Shown: positions 34,518 through 45,654 of the stretch, in pieces | How positions within the stretch are numbered: the stretch's first letter is position 1 | How the letters are laid out: every line of letters begins with the position of its first letter | NCBI GenBank assembly: GCA_000469685.2 | Contig: LS997564.1 | Location: 41,124,240 to 41,188,239, forward strand | Direction of reading: 5' to 3' | Source of the DNA: Haemonchus contortus | Lineage: Eukaryota > Nematoda > Chromadorea > Rhabditida > Trichostrongylidae | Length of the DNA stretch: 64,000 nucleotides | Notes under the pieces: model-generated | What the model was told of the DNA's origin: nothing | Databases searched by the model: none | Seen by the model: the letters and a program-made list of their open reading frames with translations, nothing else | Program-made: the position numbers and the translations under genes

Positions 34518-37500
34518 TCAGAAAACGCTGAGCACCTCATTTGGCATGCACAATCCATCAAGTGGATCACAGGTCGAATAGACACACAGTGTGCATGGAT
34601 CACCAGGCAAATATAGCTCGGTTCCAAGAGGACCCCTAAAACGTGAAGGTATAAATACGGCAAAAATGAATAAGACAAGGAGAAAAACGAGTTCATCCAA
34701 GGATAACATTACTTGTCGTGGATGCGCCATGCATACGAATAAATTTCGGATCACGAAGGCTATTGAGAGCGTTTGTCTGAGGTAATTCAATCTCTGAGGG
34801 AGATTTGGCAAGGCTAGCATGAATCGGGCTCGATCAGATGGAGCCCTAACGATGAAGCATCTCTACCCGTCGTGCTAACGAAGTACTGACTCTCATTTAA
34901 TCACTCCGATAGCGAAGAGCTCCCTGTTTGTTAATGAGACATTCAGAAGTGCCTGTACAGGTGTTGGAAGCTACAGAAAGACCACAAAGGGTATCGCAGT
35001 CTGAACGGACCCCTTACTCGACATTCGAACTTGAGAAGAGACTTTTGGCCACTCCTGAAACCATCACATTGCCGTCAGTTCATTACAATATGCAGCCGTA
35101 GACAAAGTCGGTTTTGACCCACGTTTTCCCTTATTGATTATTGGGAAGCAACAGTTCATTCCATATCTGTGGGCCAGTCGCAATGTTACCTCTTTTCGGG
35201 CCATCTTAATTGCTTTCGTGGTTGATTTTTGTATTTATTTCGATGTTATGTTGTAATTTGTTTCTTACTCAAATTACTTCCCGTCCACGCATTCAGTTAG
35301 TAAATTACTTATGTATTTTTTTTCGCGGCTTTGTCTTTTTTGTGCTGTTACTCCCTGTAAGAGAAGGGTGAGCTGCCCGAAGTTGTCTGTGTTCGTTGTG
35401 CGTATATATTTATGTTTGCTCGAGAGCCCAAAGCATTTCTAGGCGTTACTGATCTATAACGAAAATTCGATCCCTCTTTTCTTTGGATCCCGGGTTGTCC
35501 TCTCATAATGTCTATGACATCAAACCATAAAAACGGCTGAAAAGTTATAATGGAAAGTGGTTCTGGGTATCAGGCCAGAACACCCCCCCCCCCCATCCTC
35601 TCGGGTCCCGCGTGATTCACCCTTAGAAGGAATGAGATCTTTCTGAGAACCAGAGATTTTCACTGTGACTGGGTAGTTATATAAGCCGAAGAAGCCTACA
35701 GAAGCGCCGAGATCCTGAATGTATGGTACGTGCCGGAACGGAGGGCGTTTTTGTAGAACGCGGAACTGTTGCCCGCCAACGCCCCGCCCATGTCCCAGGT
35801 CCCGCCCTCTGGACGACCAGTAACTTCTCTTTCTTTCAATTCCGACTTTCTAGTGAGGTCTTCATGATTACCTTAGCTTATAAGCACAAACGACAGTGTA
35901 ATTATCGTCTCCTTTTGCTGTGGCGCATCCGACATGAGTGTAGTTGCCACGACCGAGCTGAAATGGTTGAATTCACAGAATCATTTGACTTTAACCCTTT
36001 CTTCAATCATGTACACTTATTCTATTGAAGATTGAAAGGTAGAGGAGAAGAATTAATTGTACTCACCTCAACAAATTGGGGAGCTGGATTGGTCACATTG
36101 TAGGTCGTGAACAATGAAGTCATAATGTCCTTGTCGATCTTATGTCTCAAATTCCACCAATTTCTAATTGCCTGAATGTGAATTCGATTAATTTCTTCCA
36201 TAAAAAGTCGGCCGTTTCATGTGTTTCGTAAGGCGCAGAGTTATTGCGAGCCACGGATCACGCCTATACCACGAATCCCGCCCATTCGCGTGTGTGAACA
36301 ATGGCACCATCTGTTCGGTTAGTGATTGGCTAGTTGTCTTGCCGCGTGTTTTGTCTTAGTCAGTTGTCTCAAGTGCAACTGAGTTGCTTTGGCACGTGCC
36401 CATTCAATGCGTCGCCCGTCACCCGCAATTCTACAGTGGAAAAGCTCCTGCGTGTTCAACGAAAAAACGTCTTTACCCTGTCGGTAGCATTCATCTCATT
36501 GGCGATAACGTTGGCATCGAGAGGAGCTATACTCATCCAATTCCATTCGGCAGGCCCAACGGGGCCCACGAGCATGGGTGGAGGAGGAGCTGTTGCAAGA
36601 GCCCATTTTTCTGCTTCATTTTGGGCTATTCGTTCCAAGCTGAGTAGGTACTCCTGAAATGGTAAAAATAAAAACTTGCATAATCAATGGGTCTGTGGAT
36701 GAATCCGTCCTTACCAATCTATTCATCTGGCCAGCCATTGGTAAGGTAACGTTGTTGTCGTTCATCGCTTTACCCAGAGCGATTGCTGATCTGAAATTTT
36801 CGGAGAGAACCCGTGTAGGGCTTTGCAGAACGTTACAGGAGAGGTCTAAATAAACTCCAGGGACTATGAGAGAGATACCCTGTGGCAAACGGGAGCACTA
36901 CCGAGTCCAGTAATGGAGTTCATTTTTTAAATCGCACCTTACCCAAGAATCCCTCAAAAATTCATCCGTGTCCGGTCTTTGGTAATAGGCTCTAAGATGA
37001 AGAGGAAAAAGAGACGAGTTTCTTACGTATGTGACAAAACTCGTCCAAACCTACCTGAATCCGTTATGCAAGTCAAGTGCTAGCCTGGCTATGGGATTAT
37101 AGTAACACAACGATCGGGCAATGCACACTTCAAAAATGGTTGATGTACAGTCGATGTTTTTTCTGCATGGCGTACCGATCTCATAAACAACTTCACCATT
37201 TTGGACGTCCCTGAAGAAAATGTTTACCTGTTTACTCGTTCATTTCAGTGGAAGATGTGTAGTAATTGGTTCAAGTAGAGCAAGAATACATGTAAAACAG
37301 TGGACATGCCCACCGCGTGGGTGGAGAAAGGTGGCTAAAGGAAGCGGAATGGCAGAAGATTCCTAAACTTGGCATGCCCCTCGCCTACAATGCGCCATAA
37401 AGAGCAATACGGGTGAACAGTGAGGCACTTACGGTGAATTGAAGAAACAGATCGCAGTGGACGAGTTTCTCTGTTCACCCGAGCATGTCGCGCTTGAACA

Positions 37501-40500
37501 TCCAACCCTGGTCGTATTGGCTCGAATAATCTATAATCATTTGATTATTTATTTATATGTATGATAATGAGTACGAAGAGTTTGACAGACTGATTCTGCT
37601 TTTGCGTTGCGTTCATAAAAAGTGAAATTAAAAATAGAAAATTGCGTTTATACTTCAAAAACTTTCGGCAGCCGGTTCCAAGGTCTCAGCTCGAATATTG
37701 TGTTCGTGTCTTCACGTCTATGTTTTATGTTAATCAGTAGTTGCATTTACGCCTATCTTGTAAGGATCAATAAAATAAATGGGAGTTTGTGGTGAAGTTA
37801 CTCCTGTTGAATTCCTGCGGAAAGCAGCAGTGGTTTCCGGCCGCTGCCCTACCTTTCTATTGGAGATTCAAACCTTCTCCTTCATATTCCGCGATCGGGT
37901 GTGGCAAGGGTGACGCGATTTCCGGGGAGAAGTACCTACCCTCGGGAATATGTGATATCAATGTGAAGAAGCAACTCATGGCAGACCGAATGATTCCTGA
38001 TCAACCTTGCTTAACTACCATTTTATTGATAAGTCCGCTCTTGATTTTTTACTATGAGAATAATGGAAGGTAACCACTTTGCCATTTCAAGTTCAACTTG
38101 CCAAATAGCTTTTGTTTTCGATCGATAACTATGCCTTTTTGTGGCAAGTTTGAATACAATTTCCTCCACATCATTCCCCATTTACGGTATCATTTCGTTT
38201 TTTTAACTGTGATAATTTTCATGTTCTATATGGATATTGGACAATTACAAAATTCGTCCCATCATTAGTTGTGTGGGAGGGCCAACTGATAGAATCTCGT
38301 GGTTTCTTAATAACATTGAAAGCCAGCTGTTCACCTTGGTTCCATCTCATCTGTCCAATACTAAGCATTTCCTTGATCTATTACATATGTATCTCCAACT
38401 TCGGAGAGGGTAATGCAATTGAATCTTTTGACGTCGTTTCGCTTTATACTAATGTCCAAAACGAGCAGGTCTTACAAGCATTATCCGAAATGCTCGATAG
38501 GCATGCTAATGACATCAATACCTTTGGACTAAGTAAAATGCTTATAATGACATTAGTAAAGGAATGCTTGAGCTGCAACATCTTCAAATGGGCAGGGAAG
38601 TATTTTTCCCAAGTGAGAGGGCTTGCCATGGGTCAACGACTGGCCCCGGTTCTTGCGGTTCGTTTTATGGGTAGAATTGAGGAGCCGGTTTTGGAACGTC
38701 ATCCTTCAATGTACTGCAGATATATCGACGACTGCTTCATCGTGACGTCTACACAGTTCGAAATGGACGAGTGTTTTCGACTTATGAATGAACAGTCACA
38801 GTGCATTAAACTCACACGAGAGATACCACATAACGGTTGACTCCCTTATCTTAACACACAAGTCAAAGTGTCCAGCGGCGTTGTTAGTGTAAAGTGGTAC
38901 CGTAGAGCTACTTCGAAGAATATCCTTATTCACGCTACGTCAGCTCATCCACAAGCCGTCAAACGTGCAGTCGTCAACAACATGCTTAGAACGGCAACAA
39001 GTATCTGCACGGGTGAAGTTGAACTTCACGAGTCACGACGTTTAGCTTGCGAGATAGCTGCTGCCAATGGCTATACGGTAACACAGAGTCGTGGAAAGCG
39101 CTGCACCAATACGCAAGGGTCCTCGCGCGTTACGAAACTACCACTTTGTCTTCCTTTCATTTCCGATGAAGTCAGCACTGCAATACGACGGAGCATTTCC
39201 AGAGCTGACCTGCAAGATGTTGTCCAATTGGTGAATATACCCAACAGCAACATCAAGCAACAGTTGGTTCGAAATCGGCTCTACGATAAATAGTGCTTGA
39301 CAAACGACTGTACCATATGTCCCTACGCGAAAGCAGGTGATTGCGCACTTATGAGCGTGATTTACCGGCTAGAATGTCTGGCATGTGGTTCAACCTATAT
39401 CGGTGAAGCAATTAGCTATACGGGTAAAGGAACATCTAGCTAGTATGAGGCGCAGGAACCCTTTGACAGCGCTCGGTCGACATAGAGTTGAGGAGCACAA
39501 CGGCGAAAATTATGAAGTGCACGGTATTAGGGCAGGAGACGGAAATTTCAGCAAGAAAGGCATTAGAGGCGTTCTGGATTCTGCGAAGGAATCCCAAGAT
39601 GAACAACGGGGATGAGTGTCCATCAATAACTAGTGACCTCTTGCCATACCTACCGCTCTGCGAGCTATGACTCATGGTCAGTAGTATCGTAATACGGTCT
39701 CCCTTATCACCTTATCAGTATAAGAGAGACATCAATAAGTCTCGTTCGTTACTGACAGTCGCCTGTGGCGACAGCGGATTCTTTCCGCTTTGACGGTGGA
39801 GCCTAGTGAGTTTCCGATAAATTTCTGTCGTTTTTTGTTGTAGAGTCAAACGCTATCGGATATTGCAAAATATCTCGGATTGCGTTTAGGCTTCTGAAGA
39901 CGACGATTACGTCGAAACGTTAGGCCGTTAAGTTGATAAATGTTCCACCTAAAAACCTCGTACGGCAGAAGAATTCTAACAACGTAAACAACGATGCCAA
40001 GGTTAAAACAAGAGAGAAGTTGGAGATTATATGAATAATGTTCTCAACCCATTCAGGTAGAACCCCTTCCCAACTTCATTGGAAATTTTTAGCAATCAAT
40101 AAATTACTTACATTTGAAAACTGTTGAAGGTTAGGATTGCCAGTGAATTGGAGTTTCGAGCGCGTCATATTGAAGCCTGGTTGTGTAGACAGAGTATTGC
40201 GAGGATTCAAAGCATCGATTATCGATTTGTACACCCCATCGTAGGAACTAAATCGCCGTACAAAATCACCGAGAACTCTCAAAAATTGTAGAAAAGTATA
40301 AGAGTCAGTCGAAACGCTCTAAGACTCACTAGGTGAACGTCTGACCATACGATGGGTTCACTGTTGGCGTCGGTGGACAGTTCTTCACTGCAGTATTTGC
40401 TAACTTTTCCAAGTCGCAGTCCCATGTCTACAATTCATGAGCAAAGCATAAATGCCTCAAATAGAAAGAGGAAAGGTATTCATGGAAAGAATCATGAAGT

Positions 40501-41912
40501 TTTTACTTGGGCACACTTGGGAATTATAGCCCATTATCATGATTTATCACCTAAATTTACCACTTCTTACCACTTGCTACGGACGTTCTCTCTTCATCGT
40601 TGTCTGCTGTCAAAATATACGATCCACCATGTTCATCCTCATCAGTTTTCAAAGCTACGTCTGACAGTGAATACTGCGATGTAGCAATAGTAGACGATTC
40701 TTTGATGACGTTTTTAGTAATCACTTCATATCACATCTTACACCTCAATATCAGTCTTGGCTACCATGTGATCACTGACCAGATTAATTTCCAGTGACAA
40801 GCCAGCCAGATACATGCAAAATAAGTGAAGAAGTCAAGCCAATCTTCCTATTATCACACTATGTGGTTAATTATCTCTGCCTATCAACCATTACCTAGTT
40901 TTCCCATTCAGCCCCCCTTGATTAGAAATTGGATTTTTTTCCTTTAAAACTTCGTTAGAATCACAATGATGAGCATTGTTCTGCTCCTCACCAACACCTA
41001 TTTCAATGTCCAGTATCACTCCCTATCACCCATTTCAACCATTGTAAGGTCGTTCCTTCACAGTATTGCTGTGACATTGAGTGGCTTTGCACGGATCATT
41101 TTCTAACACATCGGTTCTTCAAGGGTTTTTTGCTGTCCTCTACCCAATTATCTACTCGTGAGTGGTATTGAATGCCTTCACTTCTACAGATCCTATAGTT
41201 AGTAGTCATCATATCTCAGTTTTCTATGATATACCTATCCCTGCTTGTCAACACTATGAATCGATTTCATTGACTATTTTTTTACCAATGGAGTTTTTTC
41301 TTCCCCTCGATGATGCATTGAACGTCATAGGAAACCTTCATAGTGCTCTTTTCATGAAGTCTTGTCTTAAAGTCTGTGGGCGTTTATCAATCCCGTCTGA
41401 GGGATGAGCCACGCCTCGACTTCCATTCAAAATCGTAGTGGCGTATTGAATGCGTATGTGGTCTATAGAATGACTTGCGGTGGCCAGCCGATGTACAAGT
41501 CAGTGTTTTTATCCTCCCAGACGAGTCTGGCACTAATTCACCGACCCCGGAGTGATGGAAGGCTTGGTTGGCTTAGGCGGATATCGATACGGGATTCGAA
41601 CCCGTGACCATGCTTCCGTAGAACTGATTAATGGTGCGAGTATAATGGGAGTAATCTAACCAGAACTACCCGCGAAGGTCTTCAACTCAATGGTGACAAT
41701 CGGTAACTTACCAATACTTGCATATTTTTAGCCTTCGGTAGCGTCAGCCCACCAATCACCATCCATCCACCGCTGCTCACATCACTTCGCATTTGATTGT
41801 AGGCTTCTAGAATACCTGCCCGATCAGCATCCGTTATAGAGGAGCCATCAGAGCATTTACTATTCACCGAGTAAGTTGGAAATAGATCAGACGACGAACA
41901 GAATCGAGCAAC
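34518..41912 (-). CDS. Two-domain SCP/TAPS (CAP) secreted protein, ASP-like; incomplete model
   Basis: Exons on the minus strand: 41912-41712, 40427-40330, 40247-40112, [one not found], 37210-37055, 36991-36943, 36879-36715, 36653-36477, 36171-36067, 35957-35872, 34635-34518. All listed junctions agree in phase. Domain 1 starts CSDGSSITDADRAGILEAYN and LPKAKNMQVL, then WDCDLEKLANTAVKNC. A hinge has GEVVYEIGTPC. Domain 2 has FRSAIALGKAMN, SLERIAQNEAEKWA, AIRNWWN and THVGCA...TVVCAY, and ends with a second Cys-rich hinge (LYLPGDPCTLC, STCDPLDGLC). SCP/TAPS proteins are secreted host-interaction proteins in strongylids. Neither domain shows the GEN motif or an HFTQ-type His. The exon bearing domain 1's VGCA/VVCxY strand was not found between 37211 and 40111, where a Penelope-like element lies, and no signal-peptide exon was found upstream. 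The gene may be broken or the model incomplete. Confidence 0.8.
34636..35871. other. Last intron of the SCP/TAPS gene
   Basis: A 1236-bp intron joining the TVVCAY exon (phase 2 end) to the Cys-rich terminal exon. It holds a 12-bp poly-C tract at 35583-35594 and no other recognised feature. Confidence 0.6.
35583..35594. repeat. 12-bp poly-C tract
   Basis: Twelve C in a row inside the last intron of the SCP/TAPS gene. Confidence 0.9.
37845..37925 (+). repeat. Diverged repeat shared with 20505-20580
   Basis: See the partner block at 20505-20580. This copy lies in the large SCP/TAPS intron just 5' of the Penelope-like element. Confidence 0.45.
38248..39975 (+). mobile_element. Penelope-like retroelement, 5'-truncated and decayed
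   Basis: A frame at about 38248-38410 reads VGGPTDRISWFLNNIE, the region before the RT core. After a frameshift near 38405 the main frame carries ESFDVVSLYTNV (first catalytic Asp), GLAMGQRLAPVLA, and YRYIDD-type CRYIDDCFIV (catalytic YIDD). After stops at 38838 (TGA) and 39291 (TAG) the same frame continues to CTICPYAKAGDC and VIYRLECLACGSTYIGE, the Cys-rich motif and start of a GIY-YIG endonuclease. A final frameshift near 39410 leads to RVKEHLASMRRRN. RT plus C-terminal GIY-YIG is diagnostic of Penelope-like elements. The 3' end matches the outer parts of the palindrome at 33844-34342. It lies in the SCP/TAPS gene, antisense to it. Confidence 0.9.
39893..39925 (+). ncRNA. Hammerhead-ribozyme-like core in the Penelope 3' end
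   Basis: CTGAAGAC then GACG-ATTA-CGTC then GAAACG gives a CUGANGA box, a 4-bp stem II and a GAAA box, the order of a hammerhead core. Hammerhead motifs are known in terminal repeats of Penelope-like elements. An extra C between CUGAAGA and stem II, and unproven stems I and III, leave activity uncertain. The related sequence in the palindrome (34260-34290) keeps the stem and GAAAC box but has TTGAAAA in place of CTGAAGA. Confidence 0.4.
41395..41640 (-). mobile_element. tRNA-type SINE, copy 4 (minus)
   Basis: On the minus strand a clear B box, GGGTTCGAATCCCG, is followed by CGATATCCGCCTAAGCCA, GTCTGGGAGGATAAAAACAC, CATCGGCTGGCCACCGCAAG and a 3' tail ending CGTGGCTCATCCCTCAGAC. It is the closest relative of copy 2. 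It lies in the intron between the first two resolved exons of the SCP/TAPS gene, in the same orientation as the gene. Confidence 0.75.
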
Positions 41913-42260
41913 CTGAACACTCCATCGCCTTCAAAATTCAATTTTTGATCAGAAATTTTTAGAAACTTGCCGTCAGAACCAAAATGAGACGACATGGTGA
42001 CGTTGTCATCGCGCGTCGGCCGGCCTATCTGTTGACGATGGCTATGAAGAATGAGTTCATATGACTTTTTCATGATCGCCGATTTCTCCATTTCTCGGTT
42101 TTGCTGAACCGGTCGCAGAGCCGACGTTCAGCGAGCGATCTGCCCTTGAAGAACACCGATATGTGACAAAAATTATCCGTGCAAAGCCACTAAATGGTAC
42201 AACAATGAAAAACGATGCGAGGAGGTTTGCTCGTTTGTTCTGCCGAGCAGGACTGCTCCA

Positions 42261-42688
42261 TTAGTTCGTTACTCCCCGGATTGTCGACCTTCCGCTACAG
42301 CGCTTCCGATCAAGTTCAGCCTCGCGATCCTCCTGAATCCATCTATGTACTACCTGGTCGACTTCGGCCTCCCGGAGGGATGTCTTCTGACTTGCTTGGC
42401 CCATGATGTGAATGGCATCGGCAGCTTTTTCATGTCCAGGTTGTGACAAAGCTGAAGAAATCGAAGCGTAAACCTAATAACGCAAAAGTGCCGAATAATT
42501 CCAAAGGGGCTCCCGTCAAAACAGACTTGCCCCAAAATCAAGAATCTGCTGATTGGCTTTGCATTTTGACTTTTTTGCCTCTTCAAAGTCCTTCTGATTG
42601 CTCGATGCCTCGATCTGTGATTCCCCTTTTCGTCCTTGTCAGTTACATTTTCAAAGTCGTTTGTATCATGAACGTCCTCTAGAGAAAC
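42261..42688 (-). CDS. Possible exons of an unidentified minus-strand gene
   Basis: Two acceptor-preceded frames on the minus strand. From 42688, after ATCGTTGCAG, comes VSLEDVHDTNDFENVTDKDE with a basic stretch. From 42451, after CGATTTCTTCAG, a frame needing a phase-1 donor reads QPGHEKAADAIHIMGQASQ and EAEVDQVVHRWIQEDREAEL before a TAA at 42261. The second is helix-like and charged. Exon pairing and donor were not established and no family is recognised. They might belong to a gene upstream of the SCP/TAPS gene or to its missing 5' part, though they do not resemble a signal peptide. Confidence 0.3.
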
Positions 42689-43321
42689 CTGCAACGATAA
42701 TGTTGGATTCACTGGATATCCACGATTTCTCTGGACGTAGGCTCACGTCCTTTGTAAAGTAATCACTTTAAAGGGATAGATCTCAATAAGCTTCAACTAG
42801 TCGTATATGGGTACCAGAGCTCGTCAGTAAGCTCATTCTCACTAGTTCAGGTGAAGTTCGTGTGATAAAGGTGAGGAATCGTTTGGTCTGTGTCGCTGAA
42901 TTTGTTTGTTTTTGTTATTTGATTGTCGCTGAAATTTTTGTGGACCATATGGCCTACTACTTTGAGAATTCTTCAAAATATGTGATGTAGGCACAAGCAC
43001 TATCACCCAAGTCCGAAGTCACACTGTAATTCACTTCTCTCGCAGAGGTTGTCAGAGGTGAAATAAATGAGCAACTCCAGTTTCTAAAGGATCTACGGGA
43101 CCAGAACATGAGCATGAAGAACGGAGGAGAAACGGCTAATCAGCTCTGAATGGCAAAGAGCCAACAGAAAGGAAAAGAACATGGGAAACCCTTGACACCC
43201 ACTCGTTCTCCAAAATCAAATAAGTCATTCCTGAAGGAAGAATCAATGAGCCCTTCTATTATCTAACTATTGCCAGGGACTCTGGTTTTGTTATGTGACC
43301 GTATAGAAGGAGTTCAGGAGG
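42689..43321. other. Unassigned spacer
   Basis: No supported exon or repeat. It would be the most likely place for the missing first exon of the SCP/TAPS gene, but no minus-strand signal peptide was seen. Confidence 0.4.
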
Positions 43322-43595
43322 ATGACCTGTTTCTCGTTGACTACCATCGTCACCTTGTGGTCGCTGGTGCTCGCCCTTGTTTCTGCCGTTTCCATGCATT
43401 TTTGCAGTAGTATGTGATTACGGAACATAAATCAAGATATTTTTCCATTCAGGTTTCACTACCATTTTACGCAACCAATATCATCAGTCAATTTTGCCTT
43501 TCTGTGTCGTTAAGGCATGGAAACTAAAAGTGGTTTGGAATTTTTCAAGTGGGCCTCTTGACTTTGACTGCTCCTTCCATGCTTGGAATTACTGA
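43322..43595 (+). CDS. Candidate small secreted protein, two exons (tentative)
   Basis: After a GGAGTTCAG acceptor and four bases (GAGG), an ATG at 43322 starts a strong signal peptide (MTCFSLTTIVTLWSLVLALV, then SAVS). A GTATGT donor follows 43409 (phase 1). The next acceptor, TTTTCCATTCAG, opens an in-phase exon 43453-43595 ending in TGA, giving about 76 residues in total with PFCVVKAWKLKVVWNFSSGP in the mature part. Frame, donor and acceptor all agree, but the product is not recognised and the protein is short. A chance match is possible. Confidence 0.35.
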
Positions 43596-43599
43596 TAAA

Positions 43600-44199
43600 T
43601 TTGGAACTTTGTCGTTGCCAAAACGAAGCAGTCATCCCTGATTTGTATTATAATAATGGACAACTCAGTACTGACTTCTCAGTTCTGCCCCTTCTCAGTA
43701 AATGGACTACAGGTACCCTAAGAAACTCAGTCCCGCTCATAGATCGAGTACAGGTACCCTAAGAAAGTTCAAGGCTTAGTGTAGGACCAACTGGTCGCTT
43801 TAGACTGCGGCTTTTTTCGAATGGTCACCCTTTCGAGCGTGAATGTCATTCAAACGATCGCAGTGTGTATCATATTCGACAATGGATGATGGAGAACGCT
43901 ACCAGGTGATGAGGAGGGATACGATGTGATAATAAGAAAACGGCATCGACTCTTGTCACTTGCTGATACCGAGTGATAAGGAATGATAATTGGCGATACC
44001 ACCGAGTGTGTCACCGAAATCATTTCTCGCCTCGTTCGCAGAGAGTAGGGCTTGACCAATAAAGCTTTCTCAAATCGGAGTCTGGAGTTGGTCTTATTTC
44101 TTACGTACTTGTGTCAAGTCGGCTCTCATCGCAGAAGGCGACGGCTTTTTTTATTCAATTCTCCATTTCGTAAAGAATAAAAAGGAAGAGTCCCTAACG
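43600..44199. other. Unassigned spacer
   Basis: Contains a short direct repeat (ACAGGTACCCTAAGAAA near 43708 and 43750). No gene recognised. Confidence 0.5.
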
Positions 44200-44430
44200 T
44201 TAACCAATCTCGTCTGAAAGGCGCGCCCTGCATCCCACTTCCAGTGAGAATCGTAGTGACGCTATGGATGCGTACGTGGCCTATACAATGATTGTGATTG
44301 CCGGCTACAAGTTGGTGTTGCTATCCTACCAGGGTACCAACTCACCGACTCTGAGGGAAGGAAGGCTTGAATGGCGTGGAAGATCATCGATCCGTGGTCC
44401 GTACCTAGACCATGAGTGTGCGGAAGTGAA
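44200..44430 (-). mobile_element. tRNA-type SINE, copy 5 (minus, diverged)
   Basis: Read on the minus strand, it has a degraded B-box region (CCACGGATCGATGATC), GGTAGGATAGCAACACCAAC-like body, a CAATCATTGTATAGGCCACG block and a CATCCATAGCGTCACTACGA tail, in the same order as copy 4. It sits directly upstream of the CR1-like LINE. Confidence 0.55.
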
Positions 44431-44888
44431 GCATAGAAAGACTCTGATAGGGGTGAATAATGGAAATAGGGCTCATCCACTCCATTCACATACCCAAAAA
44501 GCATCGATCTTCGCCGGATTGAGGATTCGCCTTTCTGCTGTGGCGGTGAGTGGCGGCGCAGCGTTTCGCTCTGGTATTCCCGCCAAAAATTCTGCTGATT
44601 ATTGTTTTCTCTGCTTACTCGCTACTCATTTCTTCGGAATTTTCTGATTTCTACAGTGACCAAGAAACGTAACAGAAGCTGTATCCCTAGTGGCAGGGGA
44701 TTATTTTCGTTGATTATTCGAATTGCCACCTTAGAAGGTATATTCTTGCTCGTGAGATCGTTTCGCTCGATTGATTGTTTTTGATCAACTGCATCGTTTT
44801 TCGTCAATAAGTTAGCTTTCTAGTGGCAGGAAGCGATCCAATTTTTGCGTTTTGCCACCGCATTAGGTCTATTCATCGTCTTTTATTA

Positions 44889-45545
44889 ATGAGTTCAATT
44901 CGTTCTGTTGTTTCCAAGTTCAGAGGACGCAAACGAGGTCTACTGGATTTGGGATCTCCCCAGGGTGCCGAGCGTCAACGCGCACTTATGACCGCAGTGG
45001 AACAGTTGATGAGTGACGATTCGGTCCCTTCGTATATGAAAACAATAGTTGATTATCTTCTCGAGACAAAAGGGAAGCTGGATAACCTAACTAGTGAAAA
45101 CAAAGAACTTCTTGAGGAGGTGGATAAGCTTCGTAAGGAGAATTCTAGACTTCGTCAAACTCTTTCTTAGCCTAAGCAATCTCATTCACTCATTGACTCT
45201 GGTAACGTTTCCGCTCAAAATCCCTCGCCATCCTCGCATCAAGTTTCTGTTTCTAATTCTGATTGCTGTGAATTGATTGAGCGTTCTCGTTCTTTGGTAT
45301 TGATCGGTGTACCGGAATCATTTGATCCTGTTCCTTCTAAAATGATTGTCTCTGATTTGAATTATGTTAGAATGTTATTTGATCATCTTCATCTAGAATG
45401 TGCCCCAGTTTCTGTTTATCGTATGGGTAAGCATGCTGTTAATCGGCCTAGGCTCTTGAAGGTCGTCCTTCCGAATGCTAAATTCAAAGACGAAGCACTG
45501 CGCCGTGCCCCTAAATTGAGGTTTTCTCCAGGGGGAGACCTTTGA
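44889..45545 (+). pseudogene. LINE ORF1 (nucleic-acid-binding protein), one internal stop
   Basis: A single frame from ATG 44889 (219 codons), interrupted only by TAG at 45168-45170. The N-terminal third has a heptad-rich coiled coil (NLTSENKELLEEVDKLRKEN). After a Ser/Gln-rich linker comes SLVLIGVPES and VYRMGKHAVNRPRLLKVVLP, matching the RRM and C-terminal domain arrangement of LINE ORF1 proteins that bind RNA and act as nucleic-acid chaperones. The in-frame TAG is probably a mutation in this copy, because the frame continues perfectly beyond it. Confidence 0.85.
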
Positions 45546-45654
45546 ATACTTCTAAGGTTCAACTCGACAATCTCCCCTCTTCTTCCCCAGTGCCTGTCTC
45601 CGACATGTCGAATAATTCTATGGATGTTTTGTCGCCTGTTGCCCCTTTAAACAC

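Noticed and set aside
34518..34820. Stand-alone secreted protein of about 70 residues on the minus strand with a hydrophobic start
   Set aside because: The Cys-rich half joins in phase to the SCP/TAPS exon at 35872 and matches a CAP hinge. The hydrophobic part lies in the intron before the TTTTAG acceptor.
35868..35872. TAA directly after the TVVCAY exon as the end of the SCP/TAPS protein
   Set aside because: A GTAATC donor two bases earlier in phase 2 splices cleanly to the Cys-rich exon at 34635, the same phase used at the equivalent domain 1 to hinge junction.
42350..42712. Single 120-codon minus-strand gene
   Set aside because: It crosses an acceptor at 42451 where another frame looks more protein-like; it is probably a composite of exon and intron sequence.
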